From positions 1-34,984 of the forward strand of contig NZ_JAFJSY010000096.1 of NCBI RefSeq assembly GCF_019857225.1: a DNA stretch of 34,984 nt. Direction: 5' to 3'. The notes under the pieces were generated by a model. That model saw only the letters and a program-made list of their open reading frames with translations, was not told where the DNA came from and did no database searches. This stretch comes from Streptomyces plumbidurans (GTDB lineage: Bacteria > Actinomycetota > Actinomycetes > Streptomycetales > Streptomycetaceae). Position 1 is the first letter of the stretch, and every line of letters begins with the position of its first letter. Of the stretch, positions 22,496-30,260 are shown one piece after another. Both the position numbers and the translations under genes were made by a program.

Positions 22496-23577
22496 GTGGG
22501 TCCCTTCCTGGTGGGAGTCGTACGACTCGTCGGGCTGTCGTCGTGCGGTGCGGAGAGCCGACCGTCCGCGCCCCCCGGATCGGAGTCCGGGGTGAACCAC
22601 GGCAGGGTCGAAGCGGAGGGGGGTGCTTCGGGCACCCGGGAGGTGAACTTCGGCAGATGCAGGGCCAGTTCGGGCAGGTGCAGCCCGCGGTGCCGGATGC
22701 CTCCGGCGCGCCGCGGGCGGACCCGGTCCACGACCGCCATCCCGGCGCGGAACACCGCGGCCGGTACGACCAGGCAGACCAGGACCCAGAACACGGTCAC
22801 GCCCCAGGGGCGGCCCACACCCCAGGGCTGCTCGGCGAGCACCTTCCCGGAGTACTTGAGCGAGACGGTGTAGTCGCCGTGCGCGCCCGCGGTGAGTTCG
22901 ACGGGCAGCTTCATCCGCGCCTTGCCGCCGGGCTTGATGGTGCCGTGCCACTGCTGGTCCTCCCACTGCGGGGCGAACACGCCGTGGGAGGTGCCGACTT
23001 GGAGGACCGGGTTCTTGACGGGGGTCGTGCCGACGTTGCCGACGGTGAAGACCAGGGTGCGCGAGGGCGGTGCGCCGAACCAGGTGAGCAGTCCGCTCGA
23101 ACCGTCGAGCCGGGTGTCGGTGAGGACCGTCAGCCGGCCGCCGGCCGGTTCGGCGGGCAGCGGTTCGACCGCGTGCCCGGCCACCTGGAAGATCGCGTCG
23201 GCATCGGCCTTGGCGCCGGTCACGGTGGCCACGTGCACCACGCACGGGCAGGGCACCGGCGGCTCGGAGACCGGCAGCTTCTTGCTGAAGGTGCCCTTGG
23301 CGTCGGTGGTGACGGCCCTGCCGTCGGCGTTGGCGCAGGAGTTGGTGCCGCCGATGACACCGCGCGAGGGCACGGACTGCCCGCAGATCAGCAGCATCAG
23401 CAGCGCGTGCGACCGCCAGCCGCTGCCCCTGACGGTGATCGAACCGCCCGTCCCCGCCTGGGACTTGGACAGCTTCACGCTCGGCCCGTCCGCCGCCGTC
23501 GCCGCGCCCGCCGAAAGGGGCAGCATCAGCAGCGCGAGCACCGCCAGCAGCGCCGCCATGCGCACCTTGCCCGTCAC
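22492..23577 (-). CDS. Secreted/membrane protein with a neocarzinostatin-like domain
   Basis: 361 residues. A signal peptide (MAALLAVLALLMLPLSAGAATA) is followed by a beta-sandwich region that resembles neocarzinostatin-type apoproteins (VKLSKSQAGTGGSITVRGSGW, ICGQSV, VPCPCVVHVA); the resemblance is from pattern, not a search. A second extracellular region follows (TRTLVFTVGNVGTTPVKNPV, IKPGGKARMKLPVELTAGAHG), which looks like an NEW3-type Ig fold. One membrane helix lies near residues 258-283, then a cytoplasmic Pro-rich tail of about 78 residues. GTG at 23577 overlaps the upstream stop, and its own stop overlaps the next start. It is a type I membrane protein exposed outside the cell; role unknown. 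Confidence 0.8.
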   Translation of the reverse strand: MTGKVRMAALLAVLALLMLPLSAGAATAADGPSVKLSKSQAGTGGSITVRGSGWRSHALLMLLICGQSVPSRGVIGGTNSCANADGRAVTTDAKGTFSKKLPVSEPPVPCPCVVHVATVTGAKADADAIFQVAGHAVEPLPAEPAGGRLTVLTDTRLDGSSGLLTWFGAPPSRTLVFTVGNVGTTPVKNPVLQVGTSHGVFAPQWEDQQWHGTIKPGGKARMKLPVELTAGAHGDYTVSLKYSGKVLAEQPWGVGRPWGVTVFWVLVCLVVPAAVFRAGMAVVDRVRPRRAGGIRHRGLHLPELALHLPKFTSRVPEAPPSASTLPWFTPDSDPGGADGRLSAPHDDSPTSRTTPTRKGPT

Positions 23578-24401
23578 GTCACCGCTCCCGTCAACTCGAC
23601 TTCCGTACGCGGGGTTTCGGGCTCCGCGTCCTCGGGCGTACGGCGCCTGCGACGTCGTACGAGAAGCAGCGCGGCCCCGGCCACCGCCGCCCCGGCGACC
23701 CCGGCCACCGCGCCCCAGGGCACGAACCGCGCCGACGAGGCGGCCGTGTCGTGCGCGCCGCCCGCCGCCGTCACGGTGAGCCGCACCCGCACCGCGTCCA
23801 GGGCGGGCCGGTCGGGCCAGGGCTCGGTGAGCCGGACGCGGCGGCCCGGCGCGAGGTGCACCCCGAGGGTGCGCGGGGAACGGTCCAGGACCGGCCCCAG
23901 CAGGCCGTCGGCGTGCACCGCCAGACGCGGTACGAGGGTGGTCGTACCGCGGTTGACCAGCTCGTACGCGATGCCGTCGCTGCGCACCGAGACGTGCTCG
24001 ACGGTCAGCGCGGACAGGGCCGGTCCGCCCACCCGCAGCCGGACCGGGATGGTGGCCGCGCGGCCGTCGCTGCCGCGGGCGACGATCGTGCCGGTGCGGT
24101 CGTCGCGGGCGCTCAGGGTGAACGGGACGTCGGCGCGGGTGCGGGCCGGCACCCGTACCCGGCTCTCGGCGAAGACGACCGCGACGCCGCTGCCGCTCAG
24201 CCGTACCGTGACCGCCCGCGCGCCGCGGTTGGTCACGGACACCGTGTCCTGCAGGACCGTGCCCGGCGCGCCCTCGGCGTACAGGAACGGCCGGTTGCCG
24301 CCGGAGGGCGCGAGCGACCAGCCGGCGTCGGCGCGGGCCGACGGGGCGGCGGCCAGCACCAGCAGCAGGGACGCGAACAGGACACGGGCGGCAGGCGACA
24401 T
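23574..24401 (-). CDS. Exported DUF916/WxL-like membrane protein
   Basis: 275 residues. A signal peptide (VLFASLLLVLAAAPSARA) precedes a region that resembles the DUF916-type, WxL-associated peptidoglycan-binding domain: FLYAEGAPGTVLQDTVSVTN, then RAVTVRLSG and PARTRADVPFTLSA. A second Ig-like half follows (VEHVSVRSDGIAYELVNRG), then one membrane helix (AVAGVAGAAVAGAALLLV) and a basic cytoplasmic tail. In Firmicutes such proteins are encoded beside surface proteins they help to anchor; here the neighbours are two sortase-type proteins. ATG at 24401 begins 29 bp after the preceding gene; the stop overlaps the next GTG. Family assignment is by eye. Confidence 0.78.
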   Translation of the reverse strand: MSPAARVLFASLLLVLAAAPSARADAGWSLAPSGGNRPFLYAEGAPGTVLQDTVSVTNRGARAVTVRLSGSGVAVVFAESRVRVPARTRADVPFTLSARDDRTGTIVARGSDGRAATIPVRLRVGGPALSALTVEHVSVRSDGIAYELVNRGTTTLVPRLAVHADGLLGPVLDRSPRTLGVHLAPGRRVRLTEPWPDRPALDAVRVRLTVTAAGGAHDTAASSARFVPWGAVAGVAGAAVAGAALLLVRRRRRRTPEDAEPETPRTEVELTGAVT

Positions 24402-24430
24402 CCGGCGGCTCCAGCGGTCGTGGCGGTGGT

Positions 24431-25117
24431 TCAGCGGCCGGGCTGCTGGTTCCTCCGCGTGATCCACAGCGCGCCCGCCGCGCCCACGAGGAGCACCGTG
24501 CCGCCGAGGGTGCCGAGGGCGATCGCGGAGTCGGCGGGGCCGGTCTGCGGGAGGGAGGCGCCGGACTCGCTGCCGCTCTGGCTGGTGCCGCCGGAGGAGC
24601 CGCCGCCCGTCGCCGTGACGTCCAGCGTCAGGGCCGGGCCGGGGCTGTTGGACGGCGTGCACGTGGTCGTGGTGCCGAGCGCCTTGATGGTGAGCACGCC
24701 CGGCGTGAAGGTGACGCTGCCGGACTTCTTCGGCGTGTACGTGCCCGTCAAGTCGTTGATCTTGATGGGGGTGTTGGCGGGGATGGCGGCCTGATTGGCG
24801 GGCCCGCTGACGTTCACGGTGCCGCTGTCGGCGCCGCCCACCTTGATGACGGCGCTCGGGTTCATCGCGCCCTTGCCCAGCTCGACCGGGCTGGAGGAGA
24901 CGCCCTTCTGCCAGGACATGGTGAGCTTGTAGCCGCTGCCGCTCCTGACGCCCTTGATGTCGATGGGCGAGACGGCGCTCTTGTTCCCGATCGGCGTCTT
25001 GCACTGGTAGTTGACGTCGACGACCTTGGCCTCGGCGGCGGGGGCGGCGAGCAGCACCACGGAGCCGGCCAGGGCCGCGGCGCCCGCGAGTGCGGCGGTT
25101 CGTTTCCGGTACGACAC
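24431..25117 (-). CDS. Secreted single-domain surface protein with LPQTG sortase signal
   Basis: 228 residues: signal peptide (VSYRKRTAALAGAAALAG, cut near AEAKVV), one domain from VDVNYQCKTPIG through INDLTGTYTP to TIKALGTTTTCTP, a Gly/Ser stalk, then LPQTG, a hydrophobic helix (LGGTVLLVGAAGALWI) and a basic tail. The domain is the same as copy 2 of the two-domain protein encoded at 21191. The sorting motif is LPxTG, not the LAxTG more usual in Streptomyces. GTG at 25117 has GGGAG at good spacing; an in-frame start at 25168 would add 17 residues ahead of the signal peptide and is unlikely. First gene of the envelope operon. Confidence 0.85.
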   Translation of the reverse strand: MSYRKRTAALAGAAALAGSVVLLAAPAAEAKVVDVNYQCKTPIGNKSAVSPIDIKGVRSGSGYKLTMSWQKGVSSSPVELGKGAMNPSAVIKVGGADSGTVNVSGPANQAAIPANTPIKINDLTGTYTPKKSGSVTFTPGVLTIKALGTTTTCTPSNSPGPALTLDVTATGGGSSGGTSQSGSESGASLPQTGPADSAIALGTLGGTVLLVGAAGALWITRRNQQPGR

Positions 25118-25203
25118 GATTCCGCTCCCTCTGCGAGTTCCTGACGGCACATCAGATTCGGCCGTCAAGGTACGCCCGGGGTCTTGCGGAGGGAAGACAC
25201 GGA

Positions 25204-25233
25204 GCGCGCCGGAGTTGTGGGGATCCGGCGCGC
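25204..25233 (-). terminator. Hairpin downstream of the anti-sigma gene
   Basis: Perfect 10-bp stem (GCGCGCCGGA / TCCGGCGCGC) with a 10-nt loop, between the anti-sigma stop codon and the start of the envelope operon. It probably separates the two transcription units. Confidence 0.6.
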
Positions 25234-25303
25234 ATGGAAGACGAGTGGAGCGGAGAGGGTGACCGTCGGTAACTTCAGGGTCGGGGCCGGGCGGCCGGGC
25301 GAG

Positions 25304-25828
25304 CTACGCGGGCGCGCCCAGCTCCGCCCACACGGTCTTGCCCGGCACTCCCGGCGAGCGCACGACTCCCCAGTCCAGGCACAGCCGCTGCACTATGAAC
25401 ATGCCGTGGCCGCCGGGGCGGCTCGCGCGGTGCGGGGTCCGGGGGGCCGGCTGGCCCGCACCCTTGTCGGAGACCTCGATGCGGAGCACCTTGTTGCTGC
25501 AGGAGATCCACAGCTCGTCCGGGCCCTCGGCATGCAGGCAGGCGTTGGTGACCAGCTCGGAGACGACGAGCAGGACGTCCTCGGCGGCGGCCCGCCGGTC
25601 GGCCGTGGCGGCGGGGAGCCAGCCCCACGCGTACAGCGCCTGCCGGGTGAAGTCGCGAGCGAGCGGCACGACGCCGCTCGCGCCTTCGAAGCTCAGCCTG
25701 CGGACCTGGCCGTCCCCGGACGACGCCGGGGCGCCCGCCGACGCGGCCGCATGCCCCTCTGACACCCCGGAAGCGCCGCTGGGCTCGGGGCCGCGGTCGC
25801 CCGGCGAGTAAGGCCGGGTGGTGCTCAT
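25304..25828 (-). CDS. prsI: RsbW/SpoIIAB-type anti-sigma factor kinase (probable PrsI)
   Basis: 174-residue GHKL ATPase that would bind its sigma factor and phosphorylate the STAS antagonist. A disordered Ala/Gly/Ser N-terminus of about 45 residues precedes the ATP-binding fold: N-box SELVTNACLHA, G1 box SDKGAGQP (DxGxG) and G2 box GGHGMFIVQRL. ATG at 25828. It lies in line behind the STAS gene (216 bp gap) and divergent from the sigma gene. From memory, the S. coelicolor genes at this place encode PrsI, ArsI and SigI, a characterised partner-switching set; the symbol rests on that synteny. Confidence 0.85.
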   Translation of the reverse strand: MSTTRPYSPGDRGPEPSGASGVSEGHAAASAGAPASSGDGQVRRLSFEGASGVVPLARDFTRQALYAWGWLPAATADRRAAAEDVLLVVSELVTNACLHAEGPDELWISCSNKVLRIEVSDKGAGQPAPRTPHRASRPGGHGMFIVQRLCLDWGVVRSPGVPGKTVWAELGAPA

Positions 25829-26044
25829 CAGCGCTTCACCTCACCGATTCACCGTTCACGATTCAAGAGTCATTACGTAGTTCGACGGTGGATCCGTCGC
25901 TGCGCAGCCGACCTGTTCAGGATGTCTCCTGCCCGACCGAACGGGCGGAACACCCCCTTATTCGGCACCGAGGGCCAGACGCCCAAAAAATGCCGGTCAC
26001 ACGGGGAGGTCCAGGGCGGAACACACGCTCGAACGCGCGGCGGA

Positions 26045-26422
26045 TCAGCCGGCCGTGTCGGCCAGGGCCGCTTCGAGCGTGTCATGGACGGTGAAGACCG
26101 CTTCCGCCCCGGTGATCTCGAAGACGCGGGCCACCACGGGCTGCATGCCCGCGAGATGCACCCCGCCCCCTTCGGCCTCCGCCTTCAGGCGCGCGCCGAG
26201 CAGCACGTTGAGCCCGGTGGAGTCGCAGAACTCCAGCCTCGTGCAGTCCACCACAAGCCGACTGAAGCCCTTGGCGAGGCACTCCTCGAGTGGCTCGCGC
26301 AACAGATCGGCGGTGTGGTGATCCAGCTCACCCGCCGGCGTCACGACGGCGCTGGAGCCTTCTTCCCTGACCTCCACCAGTAGCCGGCCAGACTGCGCGC
26401 TACCGACCGTCCCGCGGTCCAT
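26045..26422 (-). CDS. arsI: STAS-domain anti-anti-sigma factor (probable ArsI)
   Basis: 125-residue SpoIIAA/RsbV-like protein. The phosphorylation site is the first Ser in the helix-capping motif LEFCDSTGLNVLL, preceded by the strand LVVDC; it also has VVTPAGELDHHTADLLREPL and GAEAVFTVHDTLEAAL. In the unphosphorylated form such proteins bind the anti-sigma kinase and free the sigma factor. ATG at 26422 follows GGGAGAAAGACGGT. A long open frame upstream is antisense to the sigma gene and is not coding. A SigB-type promoter lies upstream (26493-26516). Confidence 0.92.
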   Translation of the reverse strand: MDRGTVGSAQSGRLLVEVREEGSSAVVTPAGELDHHTADLLREPLEECLAKGFSRLVVDCTRLEFCDSTGLNVLLGARLKAEAEGGGVHLAGMQPVVARVFEITGAEAVFTVHDTLEAALADTAG

Positions 26423-26492
26423 ACCGTCTTTCTCCCGACGTCGTGGCTGCTGACTCACGCCCTCGAACACTACGCCTTCCTCACACTCTCTG

Positions 26493-26516
26493 ACACCCGA
26501 ACAACCGCCCACAAAC
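26493..26516 (-). promoter_or_regulatory. SigB-family promoter candidate for the STAS gene
   Basis: Read on the minus strand: GTTT (26516-26513), 14 nt, GGGTGT (26498-26493). The consensus for SigB/SigF-group sigma factors is GTTT-N14-16-GGGTAT, so five of six -10 bases match. The start would lie about 60 nt before the STAS start codon at 26422. This suggests that the antagonist is made under control of its own or a sister sigma factor. Confidence 0.55.
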
Positions 26517-26672
26517 GGACATATCCCCACAGAACGCACTTGCGGACGGTGCGGGAAAGCGGGTAGGGCTAGTAGAGATACGTAACCGACCACGGCCGGC
26601 TTTGGAGGCGCCGCACACCGTAGTGCACGCACTGGCTTCGGCAGCCATATGCCGAGAACGATGGAGGACATC

Positions 26673-27599
26673 ATGTCACCCCGGCTCGACGCATCGCACA
26701 CCCAGGAGGCGACGTCGGCTCCCGCCCCGGAACATCTGGATCCCATCGAGGGCAATGACGCCGACGCGCTTGCCGGGCTTGCGGGGCCGACAGGGCTCGT
26801 AGGACTCCCGGAGATCCCCCCGTACGACGAAGTGGGGCCGGTAGACGCCCGAGCGCTCTCCAAGACCCTCTTCGAACGGCTCGAGTCCCTCGAGGAAGGG
26901 ACGCACGAGTACTCGTACGTCCGCAACACCCTCGTCGAGCTCAACCTCGCACTGGTGAAGTTCGCCGCCTCCCGGTTCCGTTCGCGCAGCGAGCCGATGG
27001 AGGACATCATCCAGGTCGGCACGATAGGCCTGATCAAGGCGATCGACCGGTTCGAGCTGGCCCGGGGTGTGGAGTTCCCCACGTTCGCGATGCCAACCAT
27101 CGTCGGGGAGATCAAGCGCTTCTTCCGTGACACCTCGTGGTCCGTGCGCGTGCCGCGCCGGCTGCAGGAGCTGCGGCTCGACCTGGCCAAGGCCGGCGAC
27201 GAGCTGGCCCAGAAGCTGGACCGGGCGCCGACCGTGGCGGAGCTCGCGGAGCGCCTCGGCCTGACCAGGGACGAGGTCGTCGAGGGCATGGCGGCGTCGA
27301 ACGCGTACACCGCCTCCTCCCTTGACGCCCAGCCGGAGGAGGACGACGCCGAGGGCGCCCTCGCGGACCGGATCGGCTACGAGGACCACGGGCTCGAGGG
27401 CATCGAGTACGTCGAGTCGCTCAAGCCGCTGATCGCCGAACTCCCGCCGCGGGACCGGAAGATCCTGTCGCTGCGCTTCGTCGCGGGCCTGACCCAGTCG
27501 GAGATCGGGGAGGAGCTCGGCATCTCGCAGATGCATGTGTCGCGGCTGCTGTCCCGGACGCTGCTGCGGCTGCGCAAGGGACTGACGCTCGAGGAGTGA
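26673..27599 (+). CDS. sigI: SigB/SigF-group RNA polymerase sigma factor (probable SigI)
   Basis: 308 residues. A variable N-terminus of about 75 residues is followed by region 2 (VELNLALVKFAASRF, EDIIQVGTIGLIKAIDRFEL, GVEFPTFAMPTIVGEIKRFFRD), region 3 (WSVRVPRRLQELRLDLAKAGDEL, APTVAELAERLGL) and region 4 (LPPRDRKILSLRFVAGLTQSEIGEELGISQMHVSRLLSRTLLRLR). This is the general-stress/sporulation subgroup controlled by partner switching. ATG at 26673 has GGAGG at 5-nt spacing; ATGs at 26649 and 26661 in the same frame lack one. The anti-sigma and STAS genes lie divergently beside it. The symbol rests on synteny with S. coelicolor as recalled. Confidence 0.92.
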   Translation: MSPRLDASHTQEATSAPAPEHLDPIEGNDADALAGLAGPTGLVGLPEIPPYDEVGPVDARALSKTLFERLESLEEGTHEYSYVRNTLVELNLALVKFAASRFRSRSEPMEDIIQVGTIGLIKAIDRFELARGVEFPTFAMPTIVGEIKRFFRDTSWSVRVPRRLQELRLDLAKAGDELAQKLDRAPTVAELAERLGLTRDEVVEGMAASNAYTASSLDAQPEEDDAEGALADRIGYEDHGLEGIEYVESLKPLIAELPPRDRKILSLRFVAGLTQSEIGEELGISQMHVSRLLSRTLLRLRKGLTLEE

Positions 27600-27630
27600 C
27601 CCGCCCTCCGAACCATCAGTGACGCCTCTG

Positions 27631-27670
27631 CCGAGCGCGGTACACCCCGAGTCGGGTGCACCGCGCTCGG
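27631..27670. terminator. Bidirectional terminator between sigma gene and hutI
   Basis: Inverted repeat with 17-bp arms and one mismatch (left arm begins CCGAGCGCGGTACACCC) around the loop CGAGTC, followed on the plus strand by GCGTTTGT. It lies between two convergent genes. Confidence 0.85.
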
Positions 27671-27696
27671 GCGTTTGTACGGGCTGCTGGGCCCGC

Positions 27697-28872
27697 TCAG
27701 ACCTCGCGCACGCCCCGGCGCCACACACCGGCGACCAGCGGGACGCCCGGACGGTAGGCGAGGTGGACATGGCTCGGGGCGTCCAGGAGCACCAGGTCCG
27801 CGCGGGCGCCGGGGGCCAGCCGGCCGACGTCGTCCCGGCGCAGGGCCCGCGCGCCGCCCGCGGTGGCCGACCAGACCGCCTCGTCGGGGGTCATCCCCAT
27901 CTCCCGCACCGCGAGCGCGATGCAGAAGGGGACGGACGAGGTGAAGGACGAGCCGGGGTTGCAGTCGGTGGACAGGGCGACCGTGGCGCCGGCGTCCAGC
28001 AGACGGCGGGCGCTCGGCCACTCGGCGCGGGTGGAGAACTCGGCGCCGGGCAGCAGGGTGGCGACCGTGCCGCCGCTCGCGAGCGCCTCGACGTCCGCGT
28101 CGGTGAGATGGGTGCAGTGGTCGGCGCTGGCGGCGTCGAGTTCCACGGCCAGCTGGACGCCGGGGCCGTAGGAGAGCTGGTTGGCGTGGATGCGCGGGTG
28201 CAGGCCCCTGGCCTTGCCCGCGGTGAGGATCGCGCGGGCCTGGTCGCCGTCGAAGGCGCCCTGCTCGCAGAACACGTCGATCCAACGGGCGTACGGCGCA
28301 CATGCGTCGAGCATCTCGCCGGTGACCAGGGCGACATAGCCGGCCGGGTCGTCCGCGAAGTCGGGCGACACGATGTGCGCGCCCAGGTAGGTGACCTCGT
28401 CGGTGTGCCCGGCGGCGATGCGCAGGGCGCGGGACTCGTCCTCGGTCGTCAGGCCGTAGCCGGACTTGGTCTCGAAGGTGGTCGTGCCCTGGCGCAGGGC
28501 CTCGGCGAGATAGCGGGTGAGGTTCGCCTCCAGTTCGGCGTCCGTGGCCGCCCGGGTCGCCGCGACCGTCGTACGGATGCCGCCCGCGCTGTACGCCCGC
28601 CCGGACATCCGGGCGTTGAACTCCTGCGTCCGGTCGCCCGCGAAGACCAGGTGCGAGTGCGAGTCCACGAAGCCCGGCAGGACCGCCCGGCCGCCGGCGT
28701 CGACCCGGTTGTCAGTGGCGGGTGCTTTGCTTGACTCACCGGTCCAGACGACCCGGTCGCCGTCGATGACGACGGCCGCGTCCTGGAGCAGTCCGAGCGG
28801 GGAGTTGTCACCGAGGGAGGGGTCGTTGGTGACCAGCGTGGCGATGTTGGTGATGGCGGTGCTGCTGCTCAT
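27697..28872 (-). CDS. hutI: Imidazolonepropionase HutI
   Basis: 391-residue metal-dependent amidohydrolase of histidine breakdown: 4-imidazolone-5-propanoate to N-formimidoyl-L-glutamate. Metal ligands are the HxH of FVDSHSHLVFAGDR, the His of IHANQLSYG and the Asp of ALSTDCNPGS; the substrate segment ETKSGYGL is also typical. ATG at 28872 lies 26 bp after the hutF stop. Last gene of the hut operon; its product is the HutF substrate. Confidence 0.97.
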   Translation of the reverse strand: MSSSTAITNIATLVTNDPSLGDNSPLGLLQDAAVVIDGDRVVWTGESSKAPATDNRVDAGGRAVLPGFVDSHSHLVFAGDRTQEFNARMSGRAYSAGGIRTTVAATRAATDAELEANLTRYLAEALRQGTTTFETKSGYGLTTEDESRALRIAAGHTDEVTYLGAHIVSPDFADDPAGYVALVTGEMLDACAPYARWIDVFCEQGAFDGDQARAILTAGKARGLHPRIHANQLSYGPGVQLAVELDAASADHCTHLTDADVEALASGGTVATLLPGAEFSTRAEWPSARRLLDAGATVALSTDCNPGSSFTSSVPFCIALAVREMGMTPDEAVWSATAGGARALRRDDVGRLAPGARADLVLLDAPSHVHLAYRPGVPLVAGVWRRGVREV

Positions 28873-28898
28873 GGCGTCCTCGGGGATGGCTGTGGGTG

Positions 28899-30260
28899 TC
28901 AGGCACGCAGGGCTTCGACGGCGTCCGCCAGCGCGGCCGGCACATCGGGTACGAGGACGTGGGCGCCGTCCCGCACGACCTGCCGTCCGCCCACGACCGT
29001 ATGCCGCACATCGGCCGCCGAGGCGGCGAATACGGCTGTCTCCGCACCGAGTCGCGGCACGGCTCCGGCCGTTCTGACCGAGTCGAGCGCGATCGTGGTG
29101 AAGTCGGCGAGCGCGCCCGGCTGCAGAATGCCCGCGTCCTGCCATCCGAGGGCCGCATGGCCTTCGGCGGAGGCCGCGCGCAGCAGGGCCGCGGCGGTCC
29201 AGTGCCCGCGGGTGCGGGTGCGCAGGCGCTCGTCGAGCTCCATGGCGCGTGCCTCTTCGAGCAGGTCGATCACGGCATGGCTGTCGGAGCCCAGGGAGAG
29301 CGGGGAGCCCGCCCTCTGCAGGGCGACCGCCGGGCCGATGCCGTCGGCGAGGTCCCGCTCGGTCGTCGGGCACATGCAGGTGCCGGTCCCCGACCCGCCG
29401 ATCAGGGCGATGTCCTCGTCCGTGAGATGGGTGTTGTGGACGCCGGTGGTGCGCGGCCCGAGGACGCCGTGGTCGGCGAGCAGCCGGGCCGGGGTGCAGC
29501 CGTGCGCGGCCAGGCAGGCGTCGTTCTCCGCGGTCTGCTCGGACAGGTGCACATGCAGCGGGGCCCCCCGCTCCTCGGCCCAGCGCGCCACGGTCGCCAA
29601 CTGGCCCGCGGGCACGGCCCGTACGGAGTGGATCGCCGCTCCGATCCGCGCGTGATCCTGTTCCTTGAGAACTGAACAGCGTTCGGCCCAGGCCTCTGCG
29701 CTGCCGTCGGAGAAGCGCAGCTGATGGCCGTTGGGCGGCTCGCCGCGGTGCTCGTCGCGGATCGCGGAGGAGAGATAGAGGGTGTCGAGGAGGGTGATGC
29801 GGATGCCGGCCTCGGCGGCGGCCGCGATCAGGGCCTCGCCCATCGCGTTGGGGTCGGCGTAGGGGGTGCCGCCGGGGGCGTGGTGGACGTAGTGGAACTC
29901 TCCGACGGCGGTGACGCCCGCGAGGGCCATCTCGGCGTACACAGCGCGGGCGAGCACGTGGTACGTCTCGGGCGTCAACTTGTCGGCGAACGAGTACATG
30001 ACCTCGCGCCAGGTCCAGAAGGTGCCGGAGCCGACCTGGACGGTGGAGCGCAGGGCGCGATGGAAGGCGTGCGAGTGGGCGTTCGCCAGCCCCGGGAGGG
30101 TCAGTCCGCGCAGGATCTCGGCGCCCGGTGGCGGCGTGGGCACGCCGGTGCGGACGGCTGCGATGCGGCCGTCCGCGACCTCCAGGGCCACGCTCGGCTC
30201 GACGTGGGTGTCGAGCCAGGCGTGCTCCAGCCAGTACGTCCGCGTGCGGGAGTGCGTCAC
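28899..30260 (-). CDS. hutF: Formimidoylglutamate deiminase HutF
   Basis: 453-residue amidohydrolase converting N-formimidoyl-L-glutamate to N-formyl-L-glutamate plus ammonia. Metal ligands appear in ANAHSHAFHRAL (HxH), HVHLSEQ and LGSDSHAVIDL; GTCMCPTTERDLADG and the FWTWREVMY segment are typical of the HutF group. The GTG start at 30260 overlaps the stop of the upstream M20 gene (GTGA). Its presence shows the deiminase route of histidine use, which requires a formylglutamate hydrolase next. Confidence 0.93.
   Translation of the reverse strand: MTHSRTRTYWLEHAWLDTHVEPSVALEVADGRIAAVRTGVPTPPPGAEILRGLTLPGLANAHSHAFHRALRSTVQVGSGTFWTWREVMYSFADKLTPETYHVLARAVYAEMALAGVTAVGEFHYVHHAPGGTPYADPNAMGEALIAAAAEAGIRITLLDTLYLSSAIRDEHRGEPPNGHQLRFSDGSAEAWAERCSVLKEQDHARIGAAIHSVRAVPAGQLATVARWAEERGAPLHVHLSEQTAENDACLAAHGCTPARLLADHGVLGPRTTGVHNTHLTDEDIALIGGSGTGTCMCPTTERDLADGIGPAVALQRAGSPLSLGSDSHAVIDLLEEARAMELDERLRTRTRGHWTAAALLRAASAEGHAALGWQDAGILQPGALADFTTIALDSVRTAGAVPRLGAETAVFAASAADVRHTVVGGRQVVRDGAHVLVPDVPAALADAVEALRA

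Noticed and set aside
21191..25117. Toxin, antiphage or polymorphic-toxin locus
   Set aside because: No nuclease, deaminase, protease or immunity-like motif is visible; signal peptides, single membrane helices and sorting motifs point to envelope structure.
26561..26566. SigB-type -10 (GGGTAG) upstream of the sigma gene
   Set aside because: No GTTT-like -35 occurs 14-16 nt upstream, so the promoter call was not made.
26423..27310. Long extension of the STAS protein upstream of ATG 26422
   Set aside because: It is antisense to the sigma factor gene and its Ser/Arg-rich translation is typical of non-coding frames.
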